Positions 1 to 7,036 of a stretch of DNA of 57,500 nt are shown piece after piece. The position numbers and the translations under genes are program-made. Source of the stretch: PALSA-1006 sp036171275 (GTDB taxonomy: Bacteria; Pseudomonadota; Gammaproteobacteria; Burkholderiales; Gallionellaceae); the NCBI GenBank assembly GCA_036171275.1, contig JAVHQT010000016.1, positions 1 through 57,500 on the forward strand, read 5' to 3'. Numbering within the stretch: position 1 is the first letter of the stretch; every line of letters starts with the position of its first letter. The notes beneath the pieces were generated by a model. The model searched no databases, was not told where the DNA came from, and saw only the letters and a program-made list of their open reading frames with translations.

Positions 1-1246
1 TTTTCCCCGTTTTGGCATTCAGCTTTTGCAGAAATTCTTGAATGTCGTTCCAGCTCACTTGTTCCACGGGGCAGTTGTCACCGCAGGCTTTGAAATAGCT
101 CGGATTGTTGCCCATCACCGCCCGCCATTGCGCTTGCGTCACTTCATATTTGCCCAGCTCGTAGTTTCTGCCGGGGATGCGAATCATTTCAATGCCGCTG
201 TTTTGATTTGGCGCGGCGCGCGCTTGCCGTTGTTGCGCTAACGCCAGTTCGCGTTGGGCTTGTTCGGCGGCGGCTTGTTGACGTTGTGCTTCTGCCGCTT
301 GGCGTTCTGCATTCGCGGCCGTTTCTTTGCGGATTTTTGTGATGCGCGCATTGGCTAAGTTGGCATAGCTGCCTTGCGGATATTGGTTGAGATAGGTTTG
401 GTAGCTGCTTGCGCTCGCTTCGCGGTTGGCGCTTTCCCAGGCGGTTTGGTCTTGTTGCACGCGTTCGGCCGCTGCTTGTGCTTGTTGGCGTTGGGTTTCT
501 GCGGCCTGTTGTTCTTTCAGTTTTTTAATTTTGCCTTTGGCTAACAACGCAAATTTCCCTTTGGGATAGCTAGCTAAATAGGCTTCGTATTCGTCCACGC
601 TGTTGCCTTTTAATACTTCCGCCCATTGCAGGCTTTCGGTGTCCAGCGGGTTAATTGGCGCGGGCGTTGCCAGCACGGGTTCTGTCGTTTGTGCCGGTGC
701 GCTAAGCACGGGGCCGCTGAGTTCTTTGAGCTTTTCAATGACTTGGATGGCATCGCATTGGCGGCAGGTGGTGCTTTTGGAGTAAACGACGTTGTTGTCC
801 ACGACGTTGCGGATGACGAAGGCGATGAAGTAGTTGCCGTCTTTTTTGGTGACGCTGGTGAGCGCGAGAAGTTCGGCTTCAAACGCTAGGGTGATGTTGG
901 TCAGGCAGCGCGTTTCGTCACATTCGTGTGCTTCTGTGCCAATTTCACCATCGGCCATTTTCCGAGCAACACGGTTAACTTGTTCGCCTGCAAAAACTTG
1001 GTAGCGCGCTTGCAGCCCTTCAACTAAGGCGGTTTCCATCGCGGTGGTTTGTTCTTGGTCTGTTTCGGGGACGTTCGGCCGTAAGATGACGAGCCGTTCT
1101 TTTTCGACTGCGGCGGGGGCGGCCGGTGCAGCAGTTTGCGCCGCTGCGTGCTTTTTCTTGGCGGCTGAGGCAGGTTTCGCGTCTGCACTGAGGCTGAATG
1201 ATAATAATAAAATACTGAATATAATCAATGAGTTATGATTTTTCAT
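1..1246 (-). CDS. Secreted SUMF1/formylglycine-generating-enzyme-like protein, 5' part only (runs off the window)
   Basis: The frame stays open from the ATG at 1246 to the window edge (about 415 codons). It starts with a hydrophobic signal peptide (residues 1-25, SLIIFSILLLSFSLSADA). A region of about 150 residues with cysteine pairs (HECDETRC, CRQC) follows. Next are two related repeats of the type W...Y..YL..YP.G.(Y/F)A.LA, at about residues 210-245 and 280-320, and an Ala/Gln/Glu-rich coiled-coil stretch. From about residue 352 a SUMF1 domain begins (IRIPG, YEVTQAQWRAVMG, CPVEQVSWNDIQEF). SUMF1 domains occur in formylglycine-generating enzymes and in many bacterial proteins of unknown substrate. 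The end of the domain and any catalytic residues lie outside the window, so activity cannot be judged. Sure of the family, unsure of the function. Confidence 0.85.
   Translation of the reverse strand, partial: MKNHNSLIIFSILLLSFSLSADAKPASAAKKKHAAAQTAAPAAPAAVEKERLVILRPNVPETDQEQTTAMETALVEGLQARYQVFAGEQVNRVARKMADGEIGTEAHECDETRCLTNITLAFEAELLALTSVTKKDGNYFIAFVIRNVVDNNVVYSKSTTCRQCDAIQVIEKLKELSGPVLSAPAQTTEPVLATPAPINPLDTESLQWAEVLKGNSVDEYEAYLASYPKGKFALLAKGKIKKLKEQQAAETQRQQAQAAAERVQQDQTAWESANREASASSYQTYLNQYPQGSYANLANARITKIRKETAANAERQAAEAQRQQAAAEQAQRELALAQQRQARAAPNQNSGIEMIRIPGRNYELGKYEVTQAQWRAVMGNNPSYFKACGDNCPVEQVSWNDIQEFLQKLNAKTGK
1220..1235 (+). promoter_or_regulatory. IHF-like repeat motif, exact copy
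   Basis: TATAATCAATGAGTTA. It lies inside the signal-peptide codons of the minus-strand SUMF1-like gene, with an A-rich stretch just upstream (ataataaaata). The core AATCAATGAGTTA fits WATCAANNNNTTR. Confidence 0.55.
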
Positions 1247-1374
1247 TCTAGGCGCGTGGATTTTTGAAAGGTGCAAATTGTAGCAAAGCAGGCGAAGGAC
1301 TGGGGAATTAATTGTGAGGTTAATTTTTTGCCGCTTGGGCAGCATTAAGCGATCTCCCCTATTTTGAACGCAAT

Positions 1375-1474
1375 CCTCCCTTTCAAGCGGCTTTTATTCC
1401 CTCCCTTTCAAGCGGCTTTTGTTCCCTCCCCTTCAAGCGGCTTCTATTCCCTCCCCTTCAAGGGGAGGGTTAGG
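1375..1474. repeat. 25-bp tandem repeat array (three full units and a fourth that diverges)
   Basis: Units start at 1375, 1400, 1425 and 1450. Each begins CCTCCC(T/C)TTCAAG, and the first three continue CGGCTT. The fourth turns into a palindromic CCCCTTCAAGGGG stretch that forms the left arm of a larger inverted repeat. No coding signal was seen. Confidence 0.85.
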
Positions 1475-1548
1475 GTGGGGATGGGTTTGTTTGCTCGTAC
1501 ATATTTTTTACCCACCCCCATCCTAGCCTTCCCCCTGAGGGGGAAGGG
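1450..1548. repeat. Long imperfect inverted repeat (REP-like hairpin)
   Basis: The left arm (about 1450-1488) reads CCTCCCCTT..AGGGGAGGGTTAGGGTGGGGATGGG. The right arm (about 1510-1548) is its near reverse complement: CCCACCCCCATCCTAGCC, then TTCCCCCTGAGGGGGAAGG. The loop is about 20 nt and A/T-rich. Each arm end is itself palindromic. This organisation resembles paired REP-type intergenic elements. Confidence 0.75.
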
Positions 1549-1690
1549 ACGCGGAACCTGAGGGGAAGGGACGTGGAACCTGAGGGGAAGGGACGCGGAA
1601 CCTAAGGGGAAGGGACGCGGAACCTAAGGGGAAGGGACGCGGAACCTGAGGGGAAGGGACGTGGAACCTGAGGGGGAAGGAACGCGACCA
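1540..1690. repeat. 22-bp tandem repeat array (six full units plus a partial)
   Basis: Units of GGGGAAGGGACGCGGAACCT plus two bases (GA or AA) start at 1540, 1562, 1584, 1606, 1628, 1650 and 1672. Copies differ only at a C/T in ACG(C/T)GG and at the last two bases. The array grows out of the right arm of the preceding inverted repeat. A stop-free frame across it on the minus strand is low-complexity and not a credible gene. Confidence 0.9.
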
Positions 1691-1790
1691 GCAAAGATAG
1701 TGCCGAAACCGTCGTGCCGGCAACCTTGACGCTGCAAGCAGTAAACGATTGCTTTAATCAGCGTTTCCCTTTGTTTTTGCAATAACGGCG

Positions 1791-1819
1791 TTACCAATTG
1801 GCACTTCCTTGGTTATACT
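1791..1819 (+). promoter_or_regulatory. Sigma-70-type promoter for the kinase/regulator genes
   Basis: TTACCA (1791-1796), a 17-nt spacer, and TATACT (1814-1819), ending 51 nt before the GTG start at 1871. Spacing is ideal and both boxes are near consensus. It is a pattern call only. Confidence 0.55.
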
Positions 1820-1870
1820 CAGCGCCCTTGAATTTTTCCGTTAATTTTCGCTAGCTAACTAAAACAAATC

Positions 1871-2962
1871 GTGAACGAATCGACTTCGCAACACCTCCGC
1901 CTAGACAACTTTATTGCCAATTTGCCCTGTATGGCGTTTCAGTTGTTGCTCGATCAAGAGCAGCGCTTTTCGTTTTCATATATTGGTGATGGCAGCCAAG
2001 CTTTGTTAGGTATTCCGCCTGCTGATTTATCGGCGAATATCAATTTGTTTTTGCAATTGATTCACCCTGAAGACCGTGCGGCGTTTACCGATAGTATGCG
2101 GTTTTCAGCGCAAAACTTGAGTTTTTGGAGCTGGGAAGGCCGTGTCATTTTGGCGGATGGCGAGTTGAAATGGCTGACGCTGGGTTCGTCACCGCAAACG
2201 CGCGCCGATCACAAAGTTGAATGGGAAGGCTTGGTGGTCAATGTGACGCAAACCAAGCTGGACGAGCTGGAGTTGGTGCGTTCGCAGCAGCAGTTGCGCG
2301 AGTTTTCGTCCCATATTCAAGACGCAAAAGAGCAGGAACGGTTGCGGATTGCACGTGAAGTCCATGACGAAATTGGTGGGTTGCTGACGGCGATTAAAAT
2401 GGATTTGGCGTGGCTAAAGGTGCGTTTACCCAAAAGTAAAACCCTGCTCACCGATAAAACCACAACCATTGAAAACATGGTGGATAAAGCGATGACGGCG
2501 GCGCGTAATTTGGCGCACAGTTTGCGCCCTGGTTATTTGGATAGTTTTGGCATCGTGGCGGCGATTGAGATGGAAGCGGGCGAATTTGAACAGCGCACGG
2601 GCATTAAATGCTTGCTGTCACACAATGATGAAGAAATGGAATTGCATTTGCATCCTGATGTTTCCATTGCGATTTTTCGGATTTTCCAGGAATCGCTGAC
2701 CAATATTATGAAGCACGCGCACGCGACTGAAGTGCACATTTTGATTCAAAATAATCCGCAAAATATAGAATTGACCATTAGCGACAACGGGCGCGGCTTT
2801 AGTCAGGAAGCACGAATGAAGCCGCGTTCTTTTGGTTTGCGTGGCATTCAGGAACGGGTGGCGCATTTTGGCGGGCAAGTTCGTTTCATGAGCGCACCTG
2901 ATCAAGGTACGACGGTGGCGGTCAGTGTGCCGCATCAAGCTTTGGATGAAGTGACCGAATAG
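1871..2962 (+). CDS. Soluble PAS-domain sensor histidine kinase, NarX/DegS type
   Basis: This 363-residue protein has no signal peptide or membrane segment, so it is probably cytosolic. A PAS domain covers about residues 15-130 and ends in the usual GLVVNVTQTK linker. The dimerisation/phospho-acceptor domain is of the HisKA_3 type (ERLRIAREVHDE), with H165 as the likely phosphorylated histidine. The ATPase domain shows an N box (ESLTNIMKHAHA), G1 (DNGRGF) and G2 (GLRGIQER). The GTG at 1871 follows a good promoter but has no clear ribosome-binding site. The NarL-type regulator 56 nt downstream is its obvious partner. The PAS ligand and the target genes cannot be told from sequence; the flagellar genes 3 kb downstream are possible targets. 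Confidence 0.9.
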   Translation: MNESTSQHLRLDNFIANLPCMAFQLLLDQEQRFSFSYIGDGSQALLGIPPADLSANINLFLQLIHPEDRAAFTDSMRFSAQNLSFWSWEGRVILADGELKWLTLGSSPQTRADHKVEWEGLVVNVTQTKLDELELVRSQQQLREFSSHIQDAKEQERLRIAREVHDEIGGLLTAIKMDLAWLKVRLPKSKTLLTDKTTTIENMVDKAMTAARNLAHSLRPGYLDSFGIVAAIEMEAGEFEQRTGIKCLLSHNDEEMELHLHPDVSIAIFRIFQESLTNIMKHAHATEVHILIQNNPQNIELTISDNGRGFSQEARMKPRSFGLRGIQERVAHFGGQVRFMSAPDQGTTVAVSVPHQALDEVTE

Positions 2963-2978
2963 AACCAAACTGTAAATT

Positions 2979-2994
2979 TAACTTGTTGATTTTA
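2979..2994 (-). promoter_or_regulatory. IHF-like repeat motif, variant
   Basis: On the minus strand TAAAATCAACAAGTTA, in the gap between the kinase and regulator genes. It differs from the repeat consensus at two fixed positions. Its core AATCAACAAGTTA still fits WATCAANNNNTTR. Confidence 0.45.
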
Positions 2995-3018
2995 AACGGT
3001 ATTTAATTGGGATTTTTC

Positions 3019-3651
3019 ATGATCAATGTACTGATTGCCGATGACCACACGCTGATTCGCAAAGGATTGAAGCAGATTTTAGATGACACCACCGATATGC
3101 GGGTAACGGGCGAAGCGGAAACGGGCGCGCAGGCGCTTCAAATTTCACAGCAAATGGCGTTTGATATGATTTTGCTGGACATTAGTTTGCCGGATAAAAA
3201 TGGCATTGATGTATTAAAGCAGCTGAAAGCGATCAATCCCGATGTGCCGGTGTTGATGTTGAGTATGCACGCCGAAGATCAATATGCGGTGCGTTCGATG
3301 AAAGCGGGGGCGGCGGGTTATTTGAATAAACAAAGCGCCCCGTCGCAATTAGTCACGGCAATTCGCACGGTTGCCAGCGGCAAAAAATATATCAGCGGCG
3401 AGTTGGCAGAACAGCTGGCCAACGGTCTGTCGCAAGGCTACCAAGAGTTGCGACACCAAACCTTGTCTGATCGCGAATACCAAACCTTGTGTTTGATGGC
3501 GTCCGGTAAAAAGCTCAGCGAAATGGCAAAAATTATGTCGTTGAGTGCAAAAACGGTCAGCGTTTATCGCGCCCGTTTGTTGGAAAAAATGAATCTAAAA
3601 ACCAACGCGGAAGCGATTCATTACGCGATTAGTAACCATCTGATTGAGTAA
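3019..3651 (+). CDS. NarL/FixJ-family response regulator
   Basis: The receiver domain (about residues 1-120) has the acidic pair near residue 8, the phospho-acceptor D54 in MILLDISLPD and the conserved K in GYLNKQSAP. A LuxR-type helix-turn-helix follows (LSDREYQTLCLMASGKKLSEMA ... SVYRARLLEKMNL). It therefore probably binds DNA once phosphorylated by the kinase encoded just upstream. I chose the ATG at 3019 because a GGGA lies 6-9 nt upstream and the protein then starts MINVLIADDH, typical of the family; a TTG at 3007 would add four residues. UvrY/GacA-like proteins have the same architecture, but I see nothing that assigns it to that subgroup. Confidence 0.9.
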   Translation: MINVLIADDHTLIRKGLKQILDDTTDMRVTGEAETGAQALQISQQMAFDMILLDISLPDKNGIDVLKQLKAINPDVPVLMLSMHAEDQYAVRSMKAGAAGYLNKQSAPSQLVTAIRTVASGKKYISGELAEQLANGLSQGYQELRHQTLSDREYQTLCLMASGKKLSEMAKIMSLSAKTVSVYRARLLEKMNLKTNAEAIHYAISNHLIE

Positions 3652-3749
3652 CATTTGAAATAAGGGCGGAAAGCGCGATTGTTTGGCGCTTTACTTGCTG
3701 CGCGATTCCGCATAATTCACCTCAAGATTAAATTGCTGTTCTGGATATT

Positions 3750-5438
3750 ATGAAAAAACATCTCAATCCCTCTGAAGTCGCCCGCGAAACCTTGATTTTG
3801 CTGACTACGCGCAAACTTGCGCCTACGCCAGAAAATTATGCCCAAGCGTTTCAGGAAATTAGTGGCACACCCAACAGCCCGGTCGCCGAAGCAAAAGTAC
3901 CAGCGCCGAGCGCGACACAATTACAGCCGGCATGGTCTGAGCTGATTCAGGATTTGCTCCGCCAACTGGAAACGCCGCACAAAGGCATCACGATTACGCG
4001 CAAAAAAGATGGCTTAGAAACGGTGTTGAATCGTTTTGCCGCTAAGCCGGATGAGTTATTTGAAAAAATTCAAGGGCTGATTCGTTCCTGGACTTCTGCG
4101 CCCACCACCAGTCTGGATATGTCGTCACCTGCGGCTGCGCCCGTTGCGGCTGCGAGCTCAACGAAAATTGAGATTTTGGATTCGGCCGTGTCAACGAGTG
4201 CGTCCGTGAGTTTGCCGGTGAGCTCACCCGCTGATGCTGAAAATCATCAAGCCTTGGTGTCGCAATTACGTGAACTTTTAGCGCAAACAATCGAAAATTC
4301 ACTGACTAGCCAACCGGAATTAATCAATGAAATCAATGACTTAGCCAAGCAAGTGCGCGAGACCGACAATAATAAGATTTATGAATTGTCCAAAAAATTA
4401 CGGCATTTCTGGTTAAAGCTGGAGTTGCGCGGCGGTGATAAAACCAAGATTCAGGAAGGGCTGGTGCGGCTACTGCGTTTGCTGGTGGAAAACGTCGGCG
4501 AATTGGTGGCGGATGATCAATGGTTGCACGGGCAGATTGTGACTTTGCAAGAAATTATTGCCAATCCAATTGATAAACGCGTGATTGTGGATGCGGAACG
4601 AAATTTGCGCGATGCGATTATTAAACAAGGTTTGCTGCAAAAAAGTCTGACCGATGCGAAATCGACGCTGAAGGGTTTGATGACGACTTTCATTGACCGC
4701 TTGGGCGATTTAAGTGAGAGCACGGGTTTGTATCACACCAAAATTGAAGGCTACGGGCAAAAAATTGGCGGCGCGAGCAATCTGGCGGATTTGGGGCATA
4801 TTCTGGAAGACATTATGCACGATACGCGGATTATTCAAGATAGCGCCTTGCGTTCGCACCAAGATTTAATGTCGGCGCGCAAGCAAGCTGACGAGGCAGA
4901 AGCGCGGATTAAACAATTAGAAACGGAGTTGGAGCAAGTCAGCGAAATGGTGCATGAAGACCAATTGACTGGCGTGCTGAATCGACGTGGGATGGACGAA
5001 ACTTTCCAAAAAGAATTGCATAAGGCGGATCGAAGTGCCTTGCCGATGTGTGTGGCGTTGCTGGATATTGATAACTTTAAAAAATTAAACGATACGCTAG
5101 GTCATCAGGCGGGCGACCAAGCACTGGTGCATTTGGCAACAGTCATTAAAGAGTGCCTGCGTCCAGCGGATACGGTGGCGCGCTACGGTGGCGAAGAGTT
5201 TGTGATTATTCTGCCCGAAACGCCGATTAAAGAAGGCGTGGAAGCGGTAGAGCGCTTGCAACGTGAATTAACTAAAAAGTTCTTTCTAAATAATAATGAG
5301 CGCATTTTGGTGACTTTCAGCGCCGGCGTTGCCTTGCGTGTCGGCAATGAAGATCAGGATGATTTGGTCGGTCGTGCTGATAAGGCAATGTATGTGGCAA
5401 AGAAAAGCGGTAAGAATCGCGTGGTGGCGGCGGAATAA
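3750..5438 (+). CDS. Diguanylate cyclase with long helical N-terminus
   Basis: 562 residues. The first 60 (LNPSEVARETL..LLTTRKLAPTPENYA) are a conserved opening found in a family of proteobacterial GGDEF proteins. A variable Ala/Ser/Pro-rich linker (about 115-160) and a long helical, partly coiled-coil region (about 165-410) follow. The C-terminal GGDEF domain carries the active-site motif GGEEF at residues 480-484. An RPAD inhibitory I-site sits exactly five residues upstream, so the enzyme should make cyclic-di-GMP and be product-inhibited. There is no membrane segment. It stands alone between the two-component pair and the flagellin operon, which suggests a role in motility control by position only. 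Confidence 0.92.
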   Translation: MKKHLNPSEVARETLILLTTRKLAPTPENYAQAFQEISGTPNSPVAEAKVPAPSATQLQPAWSELIQDLLRQLETPHKGITITRKKDGLETVLNRFAAKPDELFEKIQGLIRSWTSAPTTSLDMSSPAAAPVAAASSTKIEILDSAVSTSASVSLPVSSPADAENHQALVSQLRELLAQTIENSLTSQPELINEINDLAKQVRETDNNKIYELSKKLRHFWLKLELRGGDKTKIQEGLVRLLRLLVENVGELVADDQWLHGQIVTLQEIIANPIDKRVIVDAERNLRDAIIKQGLLQKSLTDAKSTLKGLMTTFIDRLGDLSESTGLYHTKIEGYGQKIGGASNLADLGHILEDIMHDTRIIQDSALRSHQDLMSARKQADEAEARIKQLETELEQVSEMVHEDQLTGVLNRRGMDETFQKELHKADRSALPMCVALLDIDNFKKLNDTLGHQAGDQALVHLATVIKECLRPADTVARYGGEEFVIILPETPIKEGVEAVERLQRELTKKFFLNNNERILVTFSAGVALRVGNEDQDDLVGRADKAMYVAKKSGKNRVVAAE

Positions 5439-5760
5439 TCGCGCTGGCGTTTCGTTATGAAACGCTTTATTGACGCGCTGATTCATTCAAGCGTTTGCGC
5501 AGGGCGTGCTGCAGGTTTGTTTTAAGTGCTTGATTATAATGGTATTTATTCCATTTTCTTTAGCTGGGCTCACAACAAACGGAATAAGACAGCGCTTCGT
5601 TAATGTGAAAAACGTAAATAAATTTTTAAACAAGGCTTAAGTTTTTCTGACAGGTTCCGATAACTAAACTAACGGTGGTTGATGTGCTTCAAAGAAAACA
5701 TTAACTGCAGTAAACGGCCACTAGGCTGGATGTGAAAATCAGAATCAAAGGAGAACTAAA
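5439..5760. other. 322-bp intergenic region before fliC
   Basis: An inverted repeat, AAACGCTT/AAGCGTTT (5460-5467 and 5489-5496), lies just after the cyclase stop and may help end transcription, but it has no T-run. The middle is A/T-rich without recognisable features. The sigma-28 promoter (5637-5663) and a long leader of about 90 nt with AAGGAG before the fliC ATG occupy the end. Confidence 0.6.
5637..5663 (+). promoter_or_regulatory. Sigma-28 (FliA) class promoter of fliC
   Basis: TTAAGTTT (5637-5644), 11 nt, then TCCGATAA (5656-5663). The FliA consensus is TAAAGTTT-N11-GCCGATAA, so both halves match nearly completely with exact spacing. It lies about 100 nt before the flagellin start, the usual place for late flagellar transcription. 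Confidence 0.88.
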
Positions 5761-6570
5761 ATGCCTTCATTTATTAATACAAACATTTCGTCCCTTAATG
5801 CTCAACGTAACCTTAATGGTTCTCAGGGCGCACTTCAAACTTCGCTGCAACGCCTGTCTTCAGGAATGCGCGTCAATAGTGCAAAGGATGATGCAGCTGG
5901 TATGTCCATCGCTTCTCGGATGGAAAGCCAAATTCGCGGAATGAATACTGCGGTTCGTAATGCCAGTGATGGTATTTCTTTATCGCAAACAGCTGAAGGT
6001 GCGTTAGGTGATATTCAAGCGAATATGGCTAGAATGCGTGAATTGGCGGTGCAAGGTGCGAATGCAACCTCAAGCGGCGACGTCGCAGCGATTAACAACG
6101 AATATACGCAGCTGAGTGCAGAAAATGCGCGGGTTATTGCCGGCACTTCCTTCAACGGAATTCAATTGTTGAACGCAGATGTGAATGCGGTATTCCAAAT
6201 TGGTGCGAATAGCATAACCGGTGTGGATGATATTACCGTTTCCACCAAAGCGGTTGCGCCAACGTCGGTTTCACTGGGTGACAATGCAACGACGGCGCAT
6301 GCTGAAATTGAAAAGCTGGACAAGGATATTGCCCAAATTGCCGCTACTCGAGCAACTTATGGTTCGGTGCAATCTCGGTTTGAAAGCGTTATTGTGAACT
6401 TGCAAATCTCGGGTGAAAACCAAACTGCTGCTCGCAGCCGGATTATGGATACAGATTACGCTGCAGAAACCGCTAGCTTGACGCGTGCTCAAATCTTGCA
6501 ACAAGCCGGTACCGCAATGTTGGCGCAAGCAAATCAATCGCCTAACTCAGTCTTGGCATTGTTGCGTTAA
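5761..6570 (+). CDS. fliC: Flagellin (short type)
   Basis: Structural subunit of the flagellar filament, secreted through the flagellar export apparatus. The N-terminal D0/D1 region (FINTNISSLNAQRNL, LQRLSSGMRVNSAKDDAAGMSI, MRELAVQGAN) and the C-terminal D1/D0 region (ATYGSVQSRFE, RIMDTDYAAETA, QILQQAGTAMLAQANQ, ending in LLR) are fully conserved. At 269 residues it is short: only about 60 residues separate the two conserved parts, so the surface D2/D3 domains are essentially missing. A good AGGAG site precedes the ATG. It is the first gene after the sigma-28 promoter, and a hairpin follows it. Lysine-, arginine- or glycan-modifying enzymes encoded at 12847-17253 may act on it. Confidence 0.97.
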   Translation: MPSFINTNISSLNAQRNLNGSQGALQTSLQRLSSGMRVNSAKDDAAGMSIASRMESQIRGMNTAVRNASDGISLSQTAEGALGDIQANMARMRELAVQGANATSSGDVAAINNEYTQLSAENARVIAGTSFNGIQLLNADVNAVFQIGANSITGVDDITVSTKAVAPTSVSLGDNATTAHAEIEKLDKDIAQIAATRATYGSVQSRFESVIVNLQISGENQTAARSRIMDTDYAAETASLTRAQILQQAGTAMLAQANQSPNSVLALLR

Positions 6571-6595
6571 GGGGTTTTTGGCCGCTAGCATGATG

Positions 6596-6633
6596 ACTCA
6601 GCCGATTCTGAAAAGTGTCGGCTGAGTTTGTCT
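6596..6633 (+). terminator. Hairpin after fliC
   Basis: Perfect 10-bp stem ACTCAGCCGA / TCGGCTGAGT (6596-6605, 6618-6627) with a 12-nt loop, followed by TTGTCT. The tail is U-poor, so it may be a partial terminator or an RNA-stabilising stem that lowers expression of flaG-fliD relative to fliC. Confidence 0.6.
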
Positions 6634-6658
6634 AAAGCGAGATGCGAAGGAGCATAAA

Positions 6659-7024
6659 ATGCAAATTCAATCCATAAGCAGTTCGGCGAATCCAGCTTGG
6701 TTCGTAAACGAGGGGGCGGTTGCGGCGGTGACTGTCCCAGCAGAGGATGCCGCCCCAGCAAAGCAAAAAACCAAGGCTGAGTTACATCAACCAACGATTG
6801 CAGAGCTGGAAAGTGCAGTGCGTGAAATGAACAATGCGCTGCAAGCAACCAATAGTTCCAATTTGTCTTTTAGCGTCGATGAAGAAACGCAAAAGTCAGT
6901 GGTGAGCGTGATGGATTCACAGACGGGCGAAGTGATTAAACAGTACCCGTCAAAAGAGGCGATTGCCATTGCGAAAGCAATTGGTAATATTCAACAAGGA
7001 CTACTGCTCAAACAACGAGCTTAA
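6659..7024 (+). CDS. flaG: FlaG-family flagellar protein
   Basis: 121 residues. The N-terminal half is variable. The C-terminal half shows the FlaG pattern: LSFSVDEETQKSVVSVMDS, then TGEVIKQYPSKEAI, then a helix ending in a short basic tail. FlaG proteins influence filament length in several bacteria, by a mechanism that is not well defined. Its place between fliC and fliD is the classical one. The ATG at 6659 is preceded by GAAGGAG. The gap to fliD is 12 nt, so the two are probably co-transcribed. Confidence 0.88.
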   Translation: MQIQSISSSANPAWFVNEGAVAAVTVPAEDAAPAKQKTKAELHQPTIAELESAVREMNNALQATNSSNLSFSVDEETQKSVVSVMDSQTGEVIKQYPSKEAIAIAKAIGNIQQGLLLKQRA

Positions 7025-7036
7025 AGAAAGGCAATC

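Larger units (their letters stand above)
1247..1870. other. 624-bp intergenic region
   Basis: It separates two divergent genes. The middle (1375-1690) is repeat DNA, listed separately. The remainder, 1691-1790, shows nothing recognisable. The last part carries a promoter for the histidine kinase gene. No RNA gene was seen. Confidence 0.7.

Noticed and set aside
1375..1690. CRISPR array
   Set aside because: Units are contiguous and have no unique spacers; no cas gene is nearby.
1364..1723. Open frames across the tandem repeats
   Set aside because: They are low-complexity products of 25-bp and 22-bp repeats with no start signal or family resemblance.
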